This document shows positions 25,493 to 33,760 of a DNA stretch of 64,000 nucleotides, piece after piece. The translations under genes were made by a program, and so were the position numbers. The stretch comes from an uncultured Chloracidobacterium sp. (GTDB taxonomy: Bacteria > Acidobacteriota > Blastocatellia > Pyrinomonadales > Pyrinomonadaceae): positions 1-64,000 of the forward strand of contig CAKZGE010000008.1 of assembly GCA_936914845.1 (NCBI GenBank), given 5' to 3'. Positions within the stretch are counted from its first letter, which is position 1; every line of letters begins with the position of its first letter. Below the pieces are notes generated by a model. It saw only the letters and a program-made list of their open reading frames with translations, was not told where the DNA came from and did no database searches.

Positions 25493-26091
25493 ACTGTTTT
25501 GATGCGTGCTCGCATAAATTCGTTCAGATATCTGATCGCTGCAAAACCGGCCGCACCCGTCGCCAAAACGGCCTGGACGCGGCTTTCATCAATTCCGCCG
25601 AGCGCGATCATCGGCACATCCGCAGCCTTAACAGCAGCCGACAGCCTATCAAGCCCTAGCGGCTCTCCTTTTCCCGGCGAAGCGTATATCGGACTAAGAT
25701 AGACATGATCGGCATCGGCGACCTCCGCCGACGCCGCTTCTTTCACCGAATGGACCGAAATGCCGACCTGCAGCCGCGGAAAATTCTTTTTTATATCCTT
25801 GACGGTAAATGAATGCGACGGCAGGTGAACACCATCCGCACCGGCGGTTTCCGCAACATCGGGCCTCCCGTTAACGAAGATCAGCGGCCTTCGTGCCTTT
25901 GAGATGGCTGCCAGTTCCCTTACCAGATCGAATTGCAGCCTTGCATTTAAATTCTTTTCGCGGATATGGATGTGGGAAATGCCCGAGGAACGGCCGGCTT
26001 CGACAATACGAAGGAGCTCGTTTTTGTCCGTATCAAAACTTTCTGCGGAGATCGTTCCGTCCGTTATTAAATGGATCTGAGGGCTCTTCAT
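25489..26091 (-). CDS. thiE: Thiamine-phosphate synthase (ThiE/TenI family)
   Basis: This enzyme couples HMP-PP with the thiazole phosphate to form thiamine phosphate. The TIM-barrel protein of 200 residues shows IHIREKN, DGVHLPSHS, GISVHS, YLSPIYASPGKG and the phosphate site ALGGIDESR. The usual R-x-K of ThiE is present in IREKN, but the TenI branch of the family is not excluded; the neighbour thiD supports a synthase. Four-nt overlaps join it to both neighbours. Confidence 0.85.
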   Translation of the reverse strand: MKSPQIHLITDGTISAESFDTDKNELLRIVEAGRSSGISHIHIREKNLNARLQFDLVRELAAISKARRPLIFVNGRPDVAETAGADGVHLPSHSFTVKDIKKNFPRLQVGISVHSVKEAASAEVADADHVYLSPIYASPGKGEPLGLDRLSAAVKAADVPMIALGGIDESRVQAVLATGAAGFAAIRYLNEFMRARIKTV

Positions 26092-26399
26092 CGATCGTTC
26101 GAAGGACGTCGAACCGGTTGGGCTTCAGCCCGCAAAAGTGACACGCTCTGTTCAAAATGTGCCGCCTCCCAAAAAGCGATTATGATATTCATCACACCCA
26201 ATCCCGTTACCGCTCCGCGAAACCAAGGCGAGGCAACGGTTTGCTGAATAGACGGTATTCCCGTCCGATTCGAAACAAAAGCCAGAAGAAAATTGTCGCT
26301 CCAATTGCCGAAAAGCATATCCCACGGCGCAAGTATAAGATACACACCAAGCAGCAGACACAGAACTATCAGAAAAAAAACCGTCAGCTTTTCGACCAT
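26088..26399 (-). CDS. Small membrane protein upstream of thiE
   Basis: This 103-residue protein has two likely membrane helices, at about residues 5-26 and 60-80, joined by a loop containing LAPWDMLFGNWSDNF. The C-terminal 25 residues are hydrophilic. The family is not recognised. It overlaps thiE by 4 nt and is the first gene of the thi operon, so a link to thiamine or precursor uptake is possible but unproven. Confidence 0.65.
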   Translation of the reverse strand: MVEKLTVFFLIVLCLLLGVYLILAPWDMLFGNWSDNFLLAFVSNRTGIPSIQQTVASPWFRGAVTGLGVMNIIIAFWEAAHFEQSVSLLRAEAQPVRRPSNDR

Positions 26400-26542
26400 C
26401 AGAGAATTATACTACACACAGCACGTCTATTTGCCTATTCCCGCACCTCAACTCTTTGCCATTTTCGGATCGGAGTATAGATATCGTTAAAGCCCGGCTA
26501 GCTTCCGCGATCCGGCCGAATTCGCCCGCGTTTTTAATTTGA

Positions 26543-26560
26543 GTTAATATAACGATTAAC
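26543..26560 (+). promoter_or_regulatory. Inverted repeat directly before a start codon
   Basis: GTTAAT (26543-26548) and ATTAAC (26555-26560) form a perfect 6-bp inverted repeat with a 6-nt spacer, ending 1 nt before the ATG at 26562, where no Shine-Dalgarno sequence is visible. It could be an operator or a hairpin masking the start. Confidence 0.4.
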
Positions 26561-26561
26561 T

Positions 26562-26870
26562 ATGGCCATTGTCAGAAAACGTGAAATTGAGAATTTGGAG
26601 CAAATGAGCGGCGAAGAGCTTGAACGCTTTCTTGATTCGCTCCCCGCCCGGCAAGAAACGATCAGCAAATTGCTCGATCATGTCGAAGATGAGCTTTTTG
26701 AAGCCGAGTGCGAAGATCATAGTCTTCGACATTCAATGCGATTCATGATGGACAATCGGCTCGAATTTGGCCGTTTGACCAATTGGCTGAACAATAACGG
26801 CGGCTATTGCGACTGCAAGGTCATGGAACAGATCGCTCCTCTATGGCGTGCGAAATTCGGCGATGATTGA
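26562..26870 (+). CDS. DUF2695-like protein
   Basis: This 102-residue protein ends with GGYCDCKVMEQIAPLW, which matches the CDC motif region I associate with DUF2695. The N-terminal half is a charged helical segment (RKREIENLEQMSGEELERF). The function is unknown. The stop overlaps the likely kynU start region (ATGATTGA at 26863-26870), which suggests translational coupling. Confidence 0.7.
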   Translation: MAIVRKREIENLEQMSGEELERFLDSLPARQETISKLLDHVEDELFEAECEDHSLRHSMRFMMDNRLEFGRLTNWLNNNGGYCDCKVMEQIAPLWRAKFGDD

Positions 26871-28263
26871 TATAAGACAACCGATGAGCCAGATCGATCA
26901 TTCGCCGTTCAAAAGCGCAGACGAAGCGGACCGCGCCGATCCGCTGCAGCGATTTCGGCAGGACTTTCACATCCCGAAACACACAGATGGTTCTGATGTG
27001 CTTTATTTCACGGGAAATTCGCTGGGCCTGCAGCCAAAGCTAACACGCGAATACATCGAGCAAGAACTTACAGATTGGGCGAAACTTGGCGTCGAAGGCC
27101 ATTTTCACGCCAAGCATCCGTGGCTGCCCTATCACGAATTCGTCGCCGAACCGCTCGCACGCCTGGTCGGGGCAAAACCGATCGAGGTCGTGGCGATGAA
27201 TTCGCTGACGGTCAATCTGCATCTGCTGATGGCTTCGTTCTATCGCCCGACCGCCGAACGCTATAAGATCATCATTGAAAAAGGAGCCTTTCCTTCGGAT
27301 CAATACGCCGTCGCCTCTCAAATAAATTTTCACGGCTACTCCGCCAAAAGCTCCGAAACCAAAAGCTCCGAAACCAAAGGCTCCGACACCAAAGGCTCCC
27401 TTCCTTTCAAAGGAGGGGCGGCATCCGCTTCGGATGACGGGGTGGTTGCTGCAAGCGGCTCTCTCATCGAACTCACGCCGCGTGAAGGCGAAACAACACT
27501 TCGCACCGAAGACATCCTCAACACCATCGACCACGAAGGCGACAGCGTCGCCCTGATCCTGCTCGGAGGCGTAAATTACTACACCGGACAAGCTTTTGAT
27601 ATGAAAGCGATCACCGAAGCCGGCCACAAAAAAGGCTGCTTGGTGGGCTTCGATCTGGCACACGCCGCCGGAAATCTTGAGCTGAAACTGCACGATTGGA
27701 ATGCCGATTTCGCCGCGTGGTGTTCTTATAAATATCTCAATTCGGGACCGGGCGGCATCGCCGGAGCATTCGTCCACGAACGCCATGCTCATTCGTTTGA
27801 CCTTCCGCGTTTTGCCGGATGGTGGGGCCACGATAAAGCAACTCGTTTTCTAATGGGCGACAAATTTGTGCCGATGGCCGGGGCCGAAGGCTGGCAGCTT
27901 TCCAATCCGCCGATCTTTCAACTGGCCGCCCTGCGGGCTTCTCTAGAAATTTTCGACGAGGCAACGATGCCTGCTTTGAGAGAAAAATCTGTGAAACTGA
28001 CCGGCTATCTGGAATATCTTCTGTCAAAGGTTGAAACAGACCGCATCGAGATCATTACACCCTCCGACGCCGAACAACGCGGCTGCCAGCTCTCGATCCG
28101 TGTCCGCAATGCCGATAAGGCTTTGTTCGAACAAATAACCGAACGCGGTGTGATCGCAGATTGGCGCGAACCGGACGTTATCCGCGTCGCCCCGGTGCCG
28201 CTGTATAATTCTTTCGCGGACGTCTTCGGCTTTGTCGAAAGATTGAAGGGATGTTTAATTTGA
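26863..28263 (+). CDS. kynU: Kynureninase with an in-frame repeat insertion
   Basis: This PLP enzyme cleaves kynurenine or 3-hydroxykynurenine to (3-hydroxy)anthranilate and alanine. Family features include LYFTGNSLGLQPK, VVAMNSLTVNLHLL, LGGVNYYTGQ, DLAHAAGN and the PLP lysine in WCSYKYLNSGPGG (about residue 290). Residues encoded at 27346-27447 do not belong to the family: three 5-residue repeats (KSSET, KSSET, KGSDT) and then a 54-nt palindromic repeat unit, all in frame, between HGYS and LIELTPREGE. Starts at 26863 or 26884 are both possible; neither has a strong ribosome site. Other kynurenine genes follow at 28.7 and 30.6 kb. Confidence 0.93.
   Translation: MIDIRQPMSQIDHSPFKSADEADRADPLQRFRQDFHIPKHTDGSDVLYFTGNSLGLQPKLTREYIEQELTDWAKLGVEGHFHAKHPWLPYHEFVAEPLARLVGAKPIEVVAMNSLTVNLHLLMASFYRPTAERYKIIIEKGAFPSDQYAVASQINFHGYSAKSSETKSSETKGSDTKGSLPFKGGAASASDDGVVAASGSLIELTPREGETTLRTEDILNTIDHEGDSVALILLGGVNYYTGQAFDMKAITEAGHKKGCLVGFDLAHAAGNLELKLHDWNADFAAWCSYKYLNSGPGGIAGAFVHERHAHSFDLPRFAGWWGHDKATRFLMGDKFVPMAGAEGWQLSNPPIFQLAALRASLEIFDEATMPALREKSVKLTGYLEYLLSKVETDRIEIITPSDAEQRGCQLSIRVRNADKALFEQITERGVIADWREPDVIRVAPVPLYNSFADVFGFVERLKGCLI
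27346..27390 (+). repeat. 15-nt tandem repeat inside kynU
   Basis: The unit AAAAGCTCCGAAACC occurs at 27346-27360 and 27361-27375, followed by the variant AAAGGCTCCGACACC at 27376-27390, and a partial copy then merges into the palindromic unit. It encodes five-residue repeats of Lys, Ser/Gly, Ser, Glu/Asp, Thr. Confidence 0.92.
27394..27447 (+). repeat. Single 54-nt palindromic repeat unit inside kynU
   Basis: It begins GGCTCCCTTCCTTTCAAAGG and ends GATGACGGGGTGGTT. Length and both ends equal the left unit at 12-65; the variable centre (CCGCTTCGG) matches the right unit there. It is translated in frame as part of kynureninase. Confidence 0.88.
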
Positions 28264-28613
28264 GAACTGTGCATGCCATTGGTCAGGCGTCAATAAAAAG
28301 CCTCTGCTTCCGGGTCGGTTTTGTCCTAGTGTGTGTTTGCGCCTTTTTAATGAACCTTAAGAGCTATCTTGCAGCTGCGAAAGATTTCTCTTCAAGAGAG
28401 ATCCACTTCGCTCACGAAGGTTTCACCTACGGATGGCCATTTCCTCATTTTTGGGAGGGAACTTGTTCTCCGTGTTATTGGACCGTTTGGCAGAACTTTG
28501 GGGCCTATATATTAAATGGCGTTTCTATCTTGTTTATCGGTATTTTCGCGGGTTTAGTTTGCCGATTTTTCTGCCTAAAGCTTTCAGTGAAGACTTCTTC
28601 AAAGAAGAAATAA
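28251..28613 (+). CDS. Small membrane protein between kynU and kmo
   Basis: This 120-residue protein has two likely membrane helices (about 19-37 and 84-104) around a loop with aromatic residues and CSPCYW. The C-terminus is basic (KLSVKTSSKKK). The start at 28251 overlaps kynU by 13 nt, with AAGGG just upstream, so it may be translated together with kynU. It is more AT-rich than its neighbours. The family is not recognised. Confidence 0.55.
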   Translation: MFNLRTVHAIGQASIKSLCFRVGFVLVCVCAFLMNLKSYLAAAKDFSSREIHFAHEGFTYGWPFPHFWEGTCSPCYWTVWQNFGAYILNGVSILFIGIFAGLVCRFFCLKLSVKTSSKKK

Positions 28614-28711
28614 TTGACTAGATCAGCACGCTTATTCATCATCGGTCTCATTAAATAAATGAAGCTGCAAACGAAACAAATTGCTCGTATGACCTGAGTG
28701 ATTTTAATCAA

Positions 28712-30070
28712 ATGTCAGATAAAAAAGTAACAATTATCGGGGCCGGTTTGGCCGGATCACTGCTTGCGATCAATTTGGCCAAACGTGGTTTCGCCGTCGA
28801 TGTTTACGAAGCTCGCGGCGATATGCGCAAAGAAACCGTCGCGGCGGGCCGTTCGATCAACCTTGCACTTTCCGATCGCGGCATTGCCGCACTTCGCGAG
28901 GTCGGCATGGACGATTATATGCTGGCGGAAGCGGTGCCGATGCATGGCCGCATGATCCATTCACCGACCGGCGAAACAAAATTGCTGCCTTATTCCGGCC
29001 GCCAAGGCGAATATATCAATTCCATCTCTCGCGGCGGGCTGAACATTGCTCTCATCAACGAAGCCGAAAAGCACACGGGCGTCACCTTTCACTTCAACCG
29101 CCGCTGCACCGGCTGTGAAGTTTCACCACTCCGTCTTCGATTCGAACCGGCAGATCACTCCCAACGAGATGAAATAGAGATCGCCGAAAGCGGCTCCATT
29201 TTCGCCACCGACGGGGCCGGTTCGGCGGTTCGTCAGGCTTTAGAAAAACAGATCGATGGTTTTCTGTCACAAACTGTTTTTCTCGAACACGGATATAAGG
29301 AACTGCACATCCCGCCCGGCCGCGGCGGTTCCTTTCTGCTTGAAAAGAACGCCTTGCACATTTGGCCGCGACATCAATTTATGATGATCGCTCTGCCGAA
29401 TTTCGACGGCAGCTTTACCTGCACGCTATTTCTTGCCCGGCACGGTGAAAGGTCTTTTGGATCACTTGCTGACGAACAAAAAGTAAAAGAATTCTTTTCG
29501 GCGGAATTTCCGGACGCCTTGGAATTGATGCCGACCTTATCAGAAGATTTTTTTGCAAATCCCGTCGGACTGCTTGGAACTCTAAAATGCTCACCCTGGA
29601 ATATCGGCGGCGAAGTATTACTGCTCGGCGATGCGGCTCACGCCGTTGTGCCTTTCTACGGCCAGGGAATGAACTGCGCTTTTGAAGACGTGCGGGTTTT
29701 GGCGGAATTGATCGACCGTCAACCGGACGCCATTGATTGGGCTGCGATCTTCGGTGAATTTGCCGAGCTTCGCAAACCGAACGCCGACGCTATTGCCGAT
29801 ATGGCCGAAGACAATTTCTACGAAATGCGCGATCGGGTCGCCGATCCCGTTTTTCAACGCAAACGCGAACTCGAAACTAAACTCGAACAGGCCTTTCCCG
29901 ACTATTTTTCGAAATATTCGATGGTTACTTTTCGCGAGGATCTGCCATATGCCGAAGCTAAACGCCGCGGCGAGGCACAGGATGCTTTTCTGATGGCGGT
30001 ATGTTCCGATGTGAATTCCGCCGCAGATATCGACATCGAAAACGTAATGGAGCAGATCCGCCGGTTATAA
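28712..30070 (+). CDS. kmo: Kynurenine 3-monooxygenase
   Basis: This FAD- and NADPH-dependent hydroxylase converts kynurenine to 3-hydroxykynurenine. The 452 residues show the FAD-binding GAGLAGSLLAINLAKRG, the second FAD motif LLGDAAHAVVPFYGQGMNCAFED and the family stretches RSINLALSDRG, ISRGGLN and FPDALELMP. Eukaryotic enzymes carry a C-terminal membrane anchor; none is seen here, as expected for bacterial homologues. With kynU upstream and a formamidase-like gene downstream it forms most of a kynurenine route towards 3-hydroxyanthranilate. Tryptophan dioxygenase and 3-hydroxyanthranilate dioxygenase are not in the window. It converges with the AhpD-like gene, 3 nt apart. Confidence 0.94.
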   Translation: MSDKKVTIIGAGLAGSLLAINLAKRGFAVDVYEARGDMRKETVAAGRSINLALSDRGIAALREVGMDDYMLAEAVPMHGRMIHSPTGETKLLPYSGRQGEYINSISRGGLNIALINEAEKHTGVTFHFNRRCTGCEVSPLRLRFEPADHSQRDEIEIAESGSIFATDGAGSAVRQALEKQIDGFLSQTVFLEHGYKELHIPPGRGGSFLLEKNALHIWPRHQFMMIALPNFDGSFTCTLFLARHGERSFGSLADEQKVKEFFSAEFPDALELMPTLSEDFFANPVGLLGTLKCSPWNIGGEVLLLGDAAHAVVPFYGQGMNCAFEDVRVLAELIDRQPDAIDWAAIFGEFAELRKPNADAIADMAEDNFYEMRDRVADPVFQRKRELETKLEQAFPDYFSKYSMVTFREDLPYAEAKRRGEAQDAFLMAVCSDVNSAADIDIENVMEQIRRL

Positions 30071-30073
30071 AGA

Positions 30074-30535
30074 TTACCCGAATTGTCCCGGCTGATAGGT
30101 TCCGGCCGGCGCCCGAAACGCAATATTGAACCGATTCCAGCTGTTTATCGCATTGACGACCAAGGTCAGGTCGATCAATTCTTCCTCTGTAAATTCTGCT
30201 TTTGCAAGCTCGTAAACTTCGTCCGGCACCATGCCGTCCCTGATATTGGTGACGGCTTCTGCCCAATCAAGTGCGGCCCGCTCGCGGTCGGTGTAAAGTT
30301 CCGTTTCTCGCCAGGCGTCAAGCAGATATATCCGCTGTTCGGTCTCGCCGCCGTGCCGCAAGTCTTTTGAATGCATATCCAAACAGAAAGCACAGCCATT
30401 GATCTGGGAAACGCGCATTTCGATCAAATGCTGCAGCGGCTTTTCGATCGAACATTTCGCCATATATTTCGACAGGCCGAACATCGCTGCCATTGCACCC
30501 TTTCCGGCCTTCATAAAATCTGAACGTTGTTTCAT
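30074..30535 (-). CDS. Carboxymuconolactone decarboxylase/AhpD-family protein
   Basis: This 153-residue member of the AhpD-like superfamily has the redox signature INGCAFCLDMHSKDL (CxxC followed by H), typical of alkylhydroperoxidase-type thiol peroxidases, then RIYLLDAWRETELYTDRERA, the common second block. It probably acts as a cytoplasmic antioxidant protein; its reductase partner is unknown. It is alone on its strand, converging with kmo. Confidence 0.9.
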   Translation of the reverse strand: MKQRSDFMKAGKGAMAAMFGLSKYMAKCSIEKPLQHLIEMRVSQINGCAFCLDMHSKDLRHGGETEQRIYLLDAWRETELYTDRERAALDWAEAVTNIRDGMVPDEVYELAKAEFTEEELIDLTLVVNAINSWNRFNIAFRAPAGTYQPGQFG

Positions 30536-30642
30536 ATTTTGATCTCCGTTTTTTCAGGGGCGTTCTCTATTTTATTACATTCCGCGGCGGTATCTAAATC
30601 CGCCATTCGCGGATCGGGCCTTTTAGCTTACAATGATTTACG

Positions 30643-31407
30643 ATGAAGATCGTCGCAGACCTTTCAATACCGCTGAAATTCAATGGCCCGCAACCCAATG
30701 CCTTTGGCGTCGGCTCCGCAATGGCCGAAGAACTTGGCGACACCCGCGACGATTCGAGCGTCAATTTTGAACGCTATATGCTGGTGCCGCATTGCAACGG
30801 CACGCATACGGAATGTGTCGGGCATATCACCCACGAGCGGATATCTGTCCGCAACTGTCTGCAGGATGCTTTGATGAAGGCGGTGTTGGTCAGTGTTGAA
30901 CCGGAGCTTTCGACAGAAGAGGCCTATTCGGCTGTCGAATCTGGCGACCGTTTGATAACCCGGCGGGTTTTGGAAAATGTTTTGACGCAGATGCCGCGCT
31001 CCGGTGATCTGCCGCGGGCGTTGATCGTTCGCACATTGCCCAACACCAGCGAAAAGCTCGTTGCAGCATATGGCGACGATAACATTCCGCCATATTTCAC
31101 GAACGATGCGATGCGGCTGATGATCGAACTCGGGTTCAAACACCTCCTGGTCGATCTGCCTTCGATCGACCGGCTTTTCGATGGCGGCCAGCTCTCAAAT
31201 CACCGTATTTTTTGGAATATGCGTCCAGGGTCGTTCGAAGTTGACGGCAACACCCGCCTCGGCAGCACTGTCACAGAAATGATCTACGTGCCGGACGATA
31301 TCAATGACGGCGAATATTTATTGAATCTCCAGATCGCTCCATTCGAAGCCGATTGTGCGCCGAGCCGTCCGGTGTTGATCGAAGAAATGGTAGCCTTAAG
31401 AACCTAG
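30643..31407 (+). CDS. Cyclase-family hydrolase, probable kynurenine formamidase
   Basis: This 254-residue member of the cyclase/arylformamidase family carries the metal-binding motif as HCNGTHTECVGH, a variant of H-x-G-T-H-x-D/E, and the usual late VDLPSIDR and NHRIFW region. Bacterial KynB enzymes of this fold hydrolyse N-formylkynurenine. The kynU and kmo genes just upstream on the same strand support that role, but the fold also hydrolyses other amides and lactones. The ATG at 30643 is 13 nt after a TTTAGC stretch with no clear ribosome site. Its stop overlaps that of the convergent epimerase gene. Confidence 0.8.
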   Translation: MKIVADLSIPLKFNGPQPNAFGVGSAMAEELGDTRDDSSVNFERYMLVPHCNGTHTECVGHITHERISVRNCLQDALMKAVLVSVEPELSTEEAYSAVESGDRLITRRVLENVLTQMPRSGDLPRALIVRTLPNTSEKLVAAYGDDNIPPYFTNDAMRLMIELGFKHLLVDLPSIDRLFDGGQLSNHRIFWNMRPGSFEVDGNTRLGSTVTEMIYVPDDINDGEYLLNLQIAPFEADCAPSRPVLIEEMVALRT

Positions 31408-32306
31408 TCGGAAAGCACGTGCTCCAAGGCTTCTTTTAACTGAGGATACTCGAATTCAAACCCTGCTTTTTCCAAGCGTTTCGGCTCTGCCCGGCGGCTG
31501 TCAAGCAGCAGAGTATGACCCATTTCGCCGAGAGCGAGGTTAACCGCAAATTCCGGCAGCGGCAAAAATGTCGGGCGATAAACGACCTCGCCAAGTGTTT
31601 TGGTGAATTCCTCGTTGGTCACGGGCTGAGGCGAAACGGCATTCACCGCTCCGCGAAGCACATCTTTTTCGACCGCAAATTCTATGACCCGCACAATATC
31701 GTCGATGGCTATCCAGCTCATCCACTGTTTCCCGCTCCCGACGACGCCGCCCACGCCAAGTTTGAATGGTGTCAGCATCGTCGCCAAAGCTCCGCCGTCT
31801 TTTGAAAGCACCATGCCGGTGCGCAGCATCACGGTGCGGATCCCCGCATCTTCGGCACGGCGGGCTTCAGCTTCCCAAGCTTTGCAGACCTCGGCCAAAA
31901 AAGTCTCGCCGGCCCGGTCGGTCTCGGTCTTTATCTCGTCGCCTGTGTCACCATAAAAATCGATCCCGGACATTGATACCAGCACCCCGGGCCGTTTTTC
32001 CAACTTGAAAAGTGCATCGACCAGCGACCGCGTACCGTTGACGCGGCTGTCGCGGATGGCTTTTTTCTTTTCGTCGGTCCAGCGGATGCCGCTGACATTT
32101 TCGCCCGCCAAATGGACGGCGGCATCGATCCCCTCCAGCCGTTTCAACGCGTCCTCGTCAAAGCCCTGCTCGATGTCCCAATGCACTTTTTCGTCGCTGT
32201 CAGCTTCGCCGCGCGTAGCGATCAACAGATCGTATCCCTTTGAGCGAAACAGCTTTTGCAATTCTTTGCCGATCAATCCGCCGGCACCTGTCATCAAGAT
32301 CTTCAT
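31404..32306 (-). CDS. TIGR01777-family NAD-dependent epimerase (YfcH/SDR39U1-like)
   Basis: This 300-residue short-chain-dehydrogenase-like protein starts with the nucleotide-binding MTGAGGLIGKELQKLF. It also has VHLAGENVSG, VSMSGIDFYGD, LRTGMVLSKDGGAL and the C-terminal AVNAVSPQPVTNEEF typical of TIGR01777. The natural substrate of the family is unknown. It lies downstream of gatA on the same strand, 54 nt away. Confidence 0.9.
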   Translation of the reverse strand: MKILMTGAGGLIGKELQKLFRSKGYDLLIATRGEADSDEKVHWDIEQGFDEDALKRLEGIDAAVHLAGENVSGIRWTDEKKKAIRDSRVNGTRSLVDALFKLEKRPGVLVSMSGIDFYGDTGDEIKTETDRAGETFLAEVCKAWEAEARRAEDAGIRTVMLRTGMVLSKDGGALATMLTPFKLGVGGVVGSGKQWMSWIAIDDIVRVIEFAVEKDVLRGAVNAVSPQPVTNEEFTKTLGEVVYRPTFLPLPEFAVNLALGEMGHTLLLDSRRAEPKRLEKAGFEFEYPQLKEALEHVLSD

Positions 32307-32360
32307 AGCTTAAAAGTAAACTGCCGCTTTCGGTCTCGGCGTATTTCAGCGAACCAAAGC

Positions 32361-33758
32361 CTATTCTGCATAGATACTCGGTTTTGCCCCGAGCGGAAAT
32401 GCTTTTTCATAAACATTTGCCATATTCAGCAACAACCCCTCAGACCACGCATTTCCCTGCAGCTGCAGCCCGATCGGCAATCCGGCCGCAGATATGCCGC
32501 ACGGAACATTGATACCGGGAATGCCCGCCAAATTTGCAGAAACGGTGTAAATGTCACTCAGATACATTGCCAAAGGATCTTCCGAACGTTCCCCCACCTT
32601 GAAAGCCGTCGAGGGCGAAGTCGGCGTTAGTATTGCATCACAAGCAGCAAATGCGTTCTGATAATCCTGTTTGACCAAAGTTCTGACCTTTTGCCCCTTT
32701 GAATAATAAGCGTCGTAATAGCCGCTGGAGAGTACGTAGGTACCCAGCATAATGCGGCGTTTAACCTCGGCTCCGAAACCTTCTTCGCGGGTCTTGTAAT
32801 ACATTTCACGCAACGAATGGGCTCCTTCCGCCCGAAATCCATAGCGAACGCCGTCGTAACGAGCCAGGTTCGACGAAGCCTCGGCGGTGGCGATGATGTA
32901 GTAAACGGCTATCCCGTATTTTGCATGCGGCAATTCCACGTCAACGATCTCAGCTCCCAGCGAACGGTAATTTTCGATCGCCGCCATTACGACATCGCGA
33001 ACCTCCGTATCTAGGCCATCACCGAACAGTTCCCGCGGAACGCCGATACGCTTGCCTTTTATGTCGTCATTCAACATCGCAGTATAATCCGGGACGGGAA
33101 CATCTGCGGACGTTGCATCGCGAACGTCGCGGCCGGCTATTGCGCCTAGCACGGCGGCGGCATCGGCGGACGTTTGACCAAAGATACCGATGTTGTCCAG
33201 CGAAGATGCAAACGCGACCAATCCATACCGCGAGATGCGGCCATAGGTTGGCTTCAGCCCGATAATGCCGCACAAAGATGCCGGTTGGCGAACAGATCCG
33301 CCTGTTTCTGAGCCAAGAGACGCACGCACCACCCCCGATGCCACGGCCACCGCCGAACCGCCGGAACTTCCGCCCGGGACATATTCAACGTTCCACGGAT
33401 TTTTAACCGGGCCGAACGCAGAAGATTCGTTCGAAGACCCCATCGCGAATTCGTCCATGTTCGCTTTTCCGATAATGACAGCCCCGGCGGCGTTCAGTCT
33501 TTCCACTGCCGTTGCGTCGTACTGAGCTTTGTAATTGGCCAATATCCGCGAACCGCACGTCGTTTGAATACCTTTAGTGCAGATATTGTCTTTGATGGCG
33601 ATCGCCATACCGTGGAGCGGGCCTTCATCGCCTGCTCCGTCAAGAGCAGCGGCCCTTTCGACAGCATAGCCGCGCTCAACAGAAAGGAACGAATTCAATT
33701 CGCCGTTAAGTCGCTCGGCATTGTCCAGTGTTTTTTCGATCGTTGTTTTTATCGACAT
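32361..33758 (-). CDS. gatA: Asp-tRNA(Asn)/Glu-tRNA(Gln) amidotransferase subunit A
   Basis: This glutamine-amidase subunit of GatCAB releases ammonia that converts misacylated tRNA to Gln-tRNA or Asn-tRNA. The amidase Ser-cisSer-Lys triad is visible: the lysine in IAIKDNICTKG, then GGSSGGSAVAVASG and GSETGGSVRQPASLCG. The 465-residue length is slightly short of the usual 480-490. gatC lies upstream in the same run, separated by a lipoprotein gene; gatB is not in the window. Confidence 0.95.
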   Translation of the reverse strand: MSIKTTIEKTLDNAERLNGELNSFLSVERGYAVERAAALDGAGDEGPLHGMAIAIKDNICTKGIQTTCGSRILANYKAQYDATAVERLNAAGAVIIGKANMDEFAMGSSNESSAFGPVKNPWNVEYVPGGSSGGSAVAVASGVVRASLGSETGGSVRQPASLCGIIGLKPTYGRISRYGLVAFASSLDNIGIFGQTSADAAAVLGAIAGRDVRDATSADVPVPDYTAMLNDDIKGKRIGVPRELFGDGLDTEVRDVVMAAIENYRSLGAEIVDVELPHAKYGIAVYYIIATAEASSNLARYDGVRYGFRAEGAHSLREMYYKTREEGFGAEVKRRIMLGTYVLSSGYYDAYYSKGQKVRTLVKQDYQNAFAACDAILTPTSPSTAFKVGERSEDPLAMYLSDIYTVSANLAGIPGINVPCGISAAGLPIGLQLQGNAWSEGLLLNMANVYEKAFPLGAKPSIYAE

Positions 33759-33760
33759 CT

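Noticed and set aside
26400..26561. Possible TPP riboswitch upstream of the thiE-thiD operon
   Set aside because: The conserved CUGAGA and ACCUGAUC-type blocks were not found on the minus strand.
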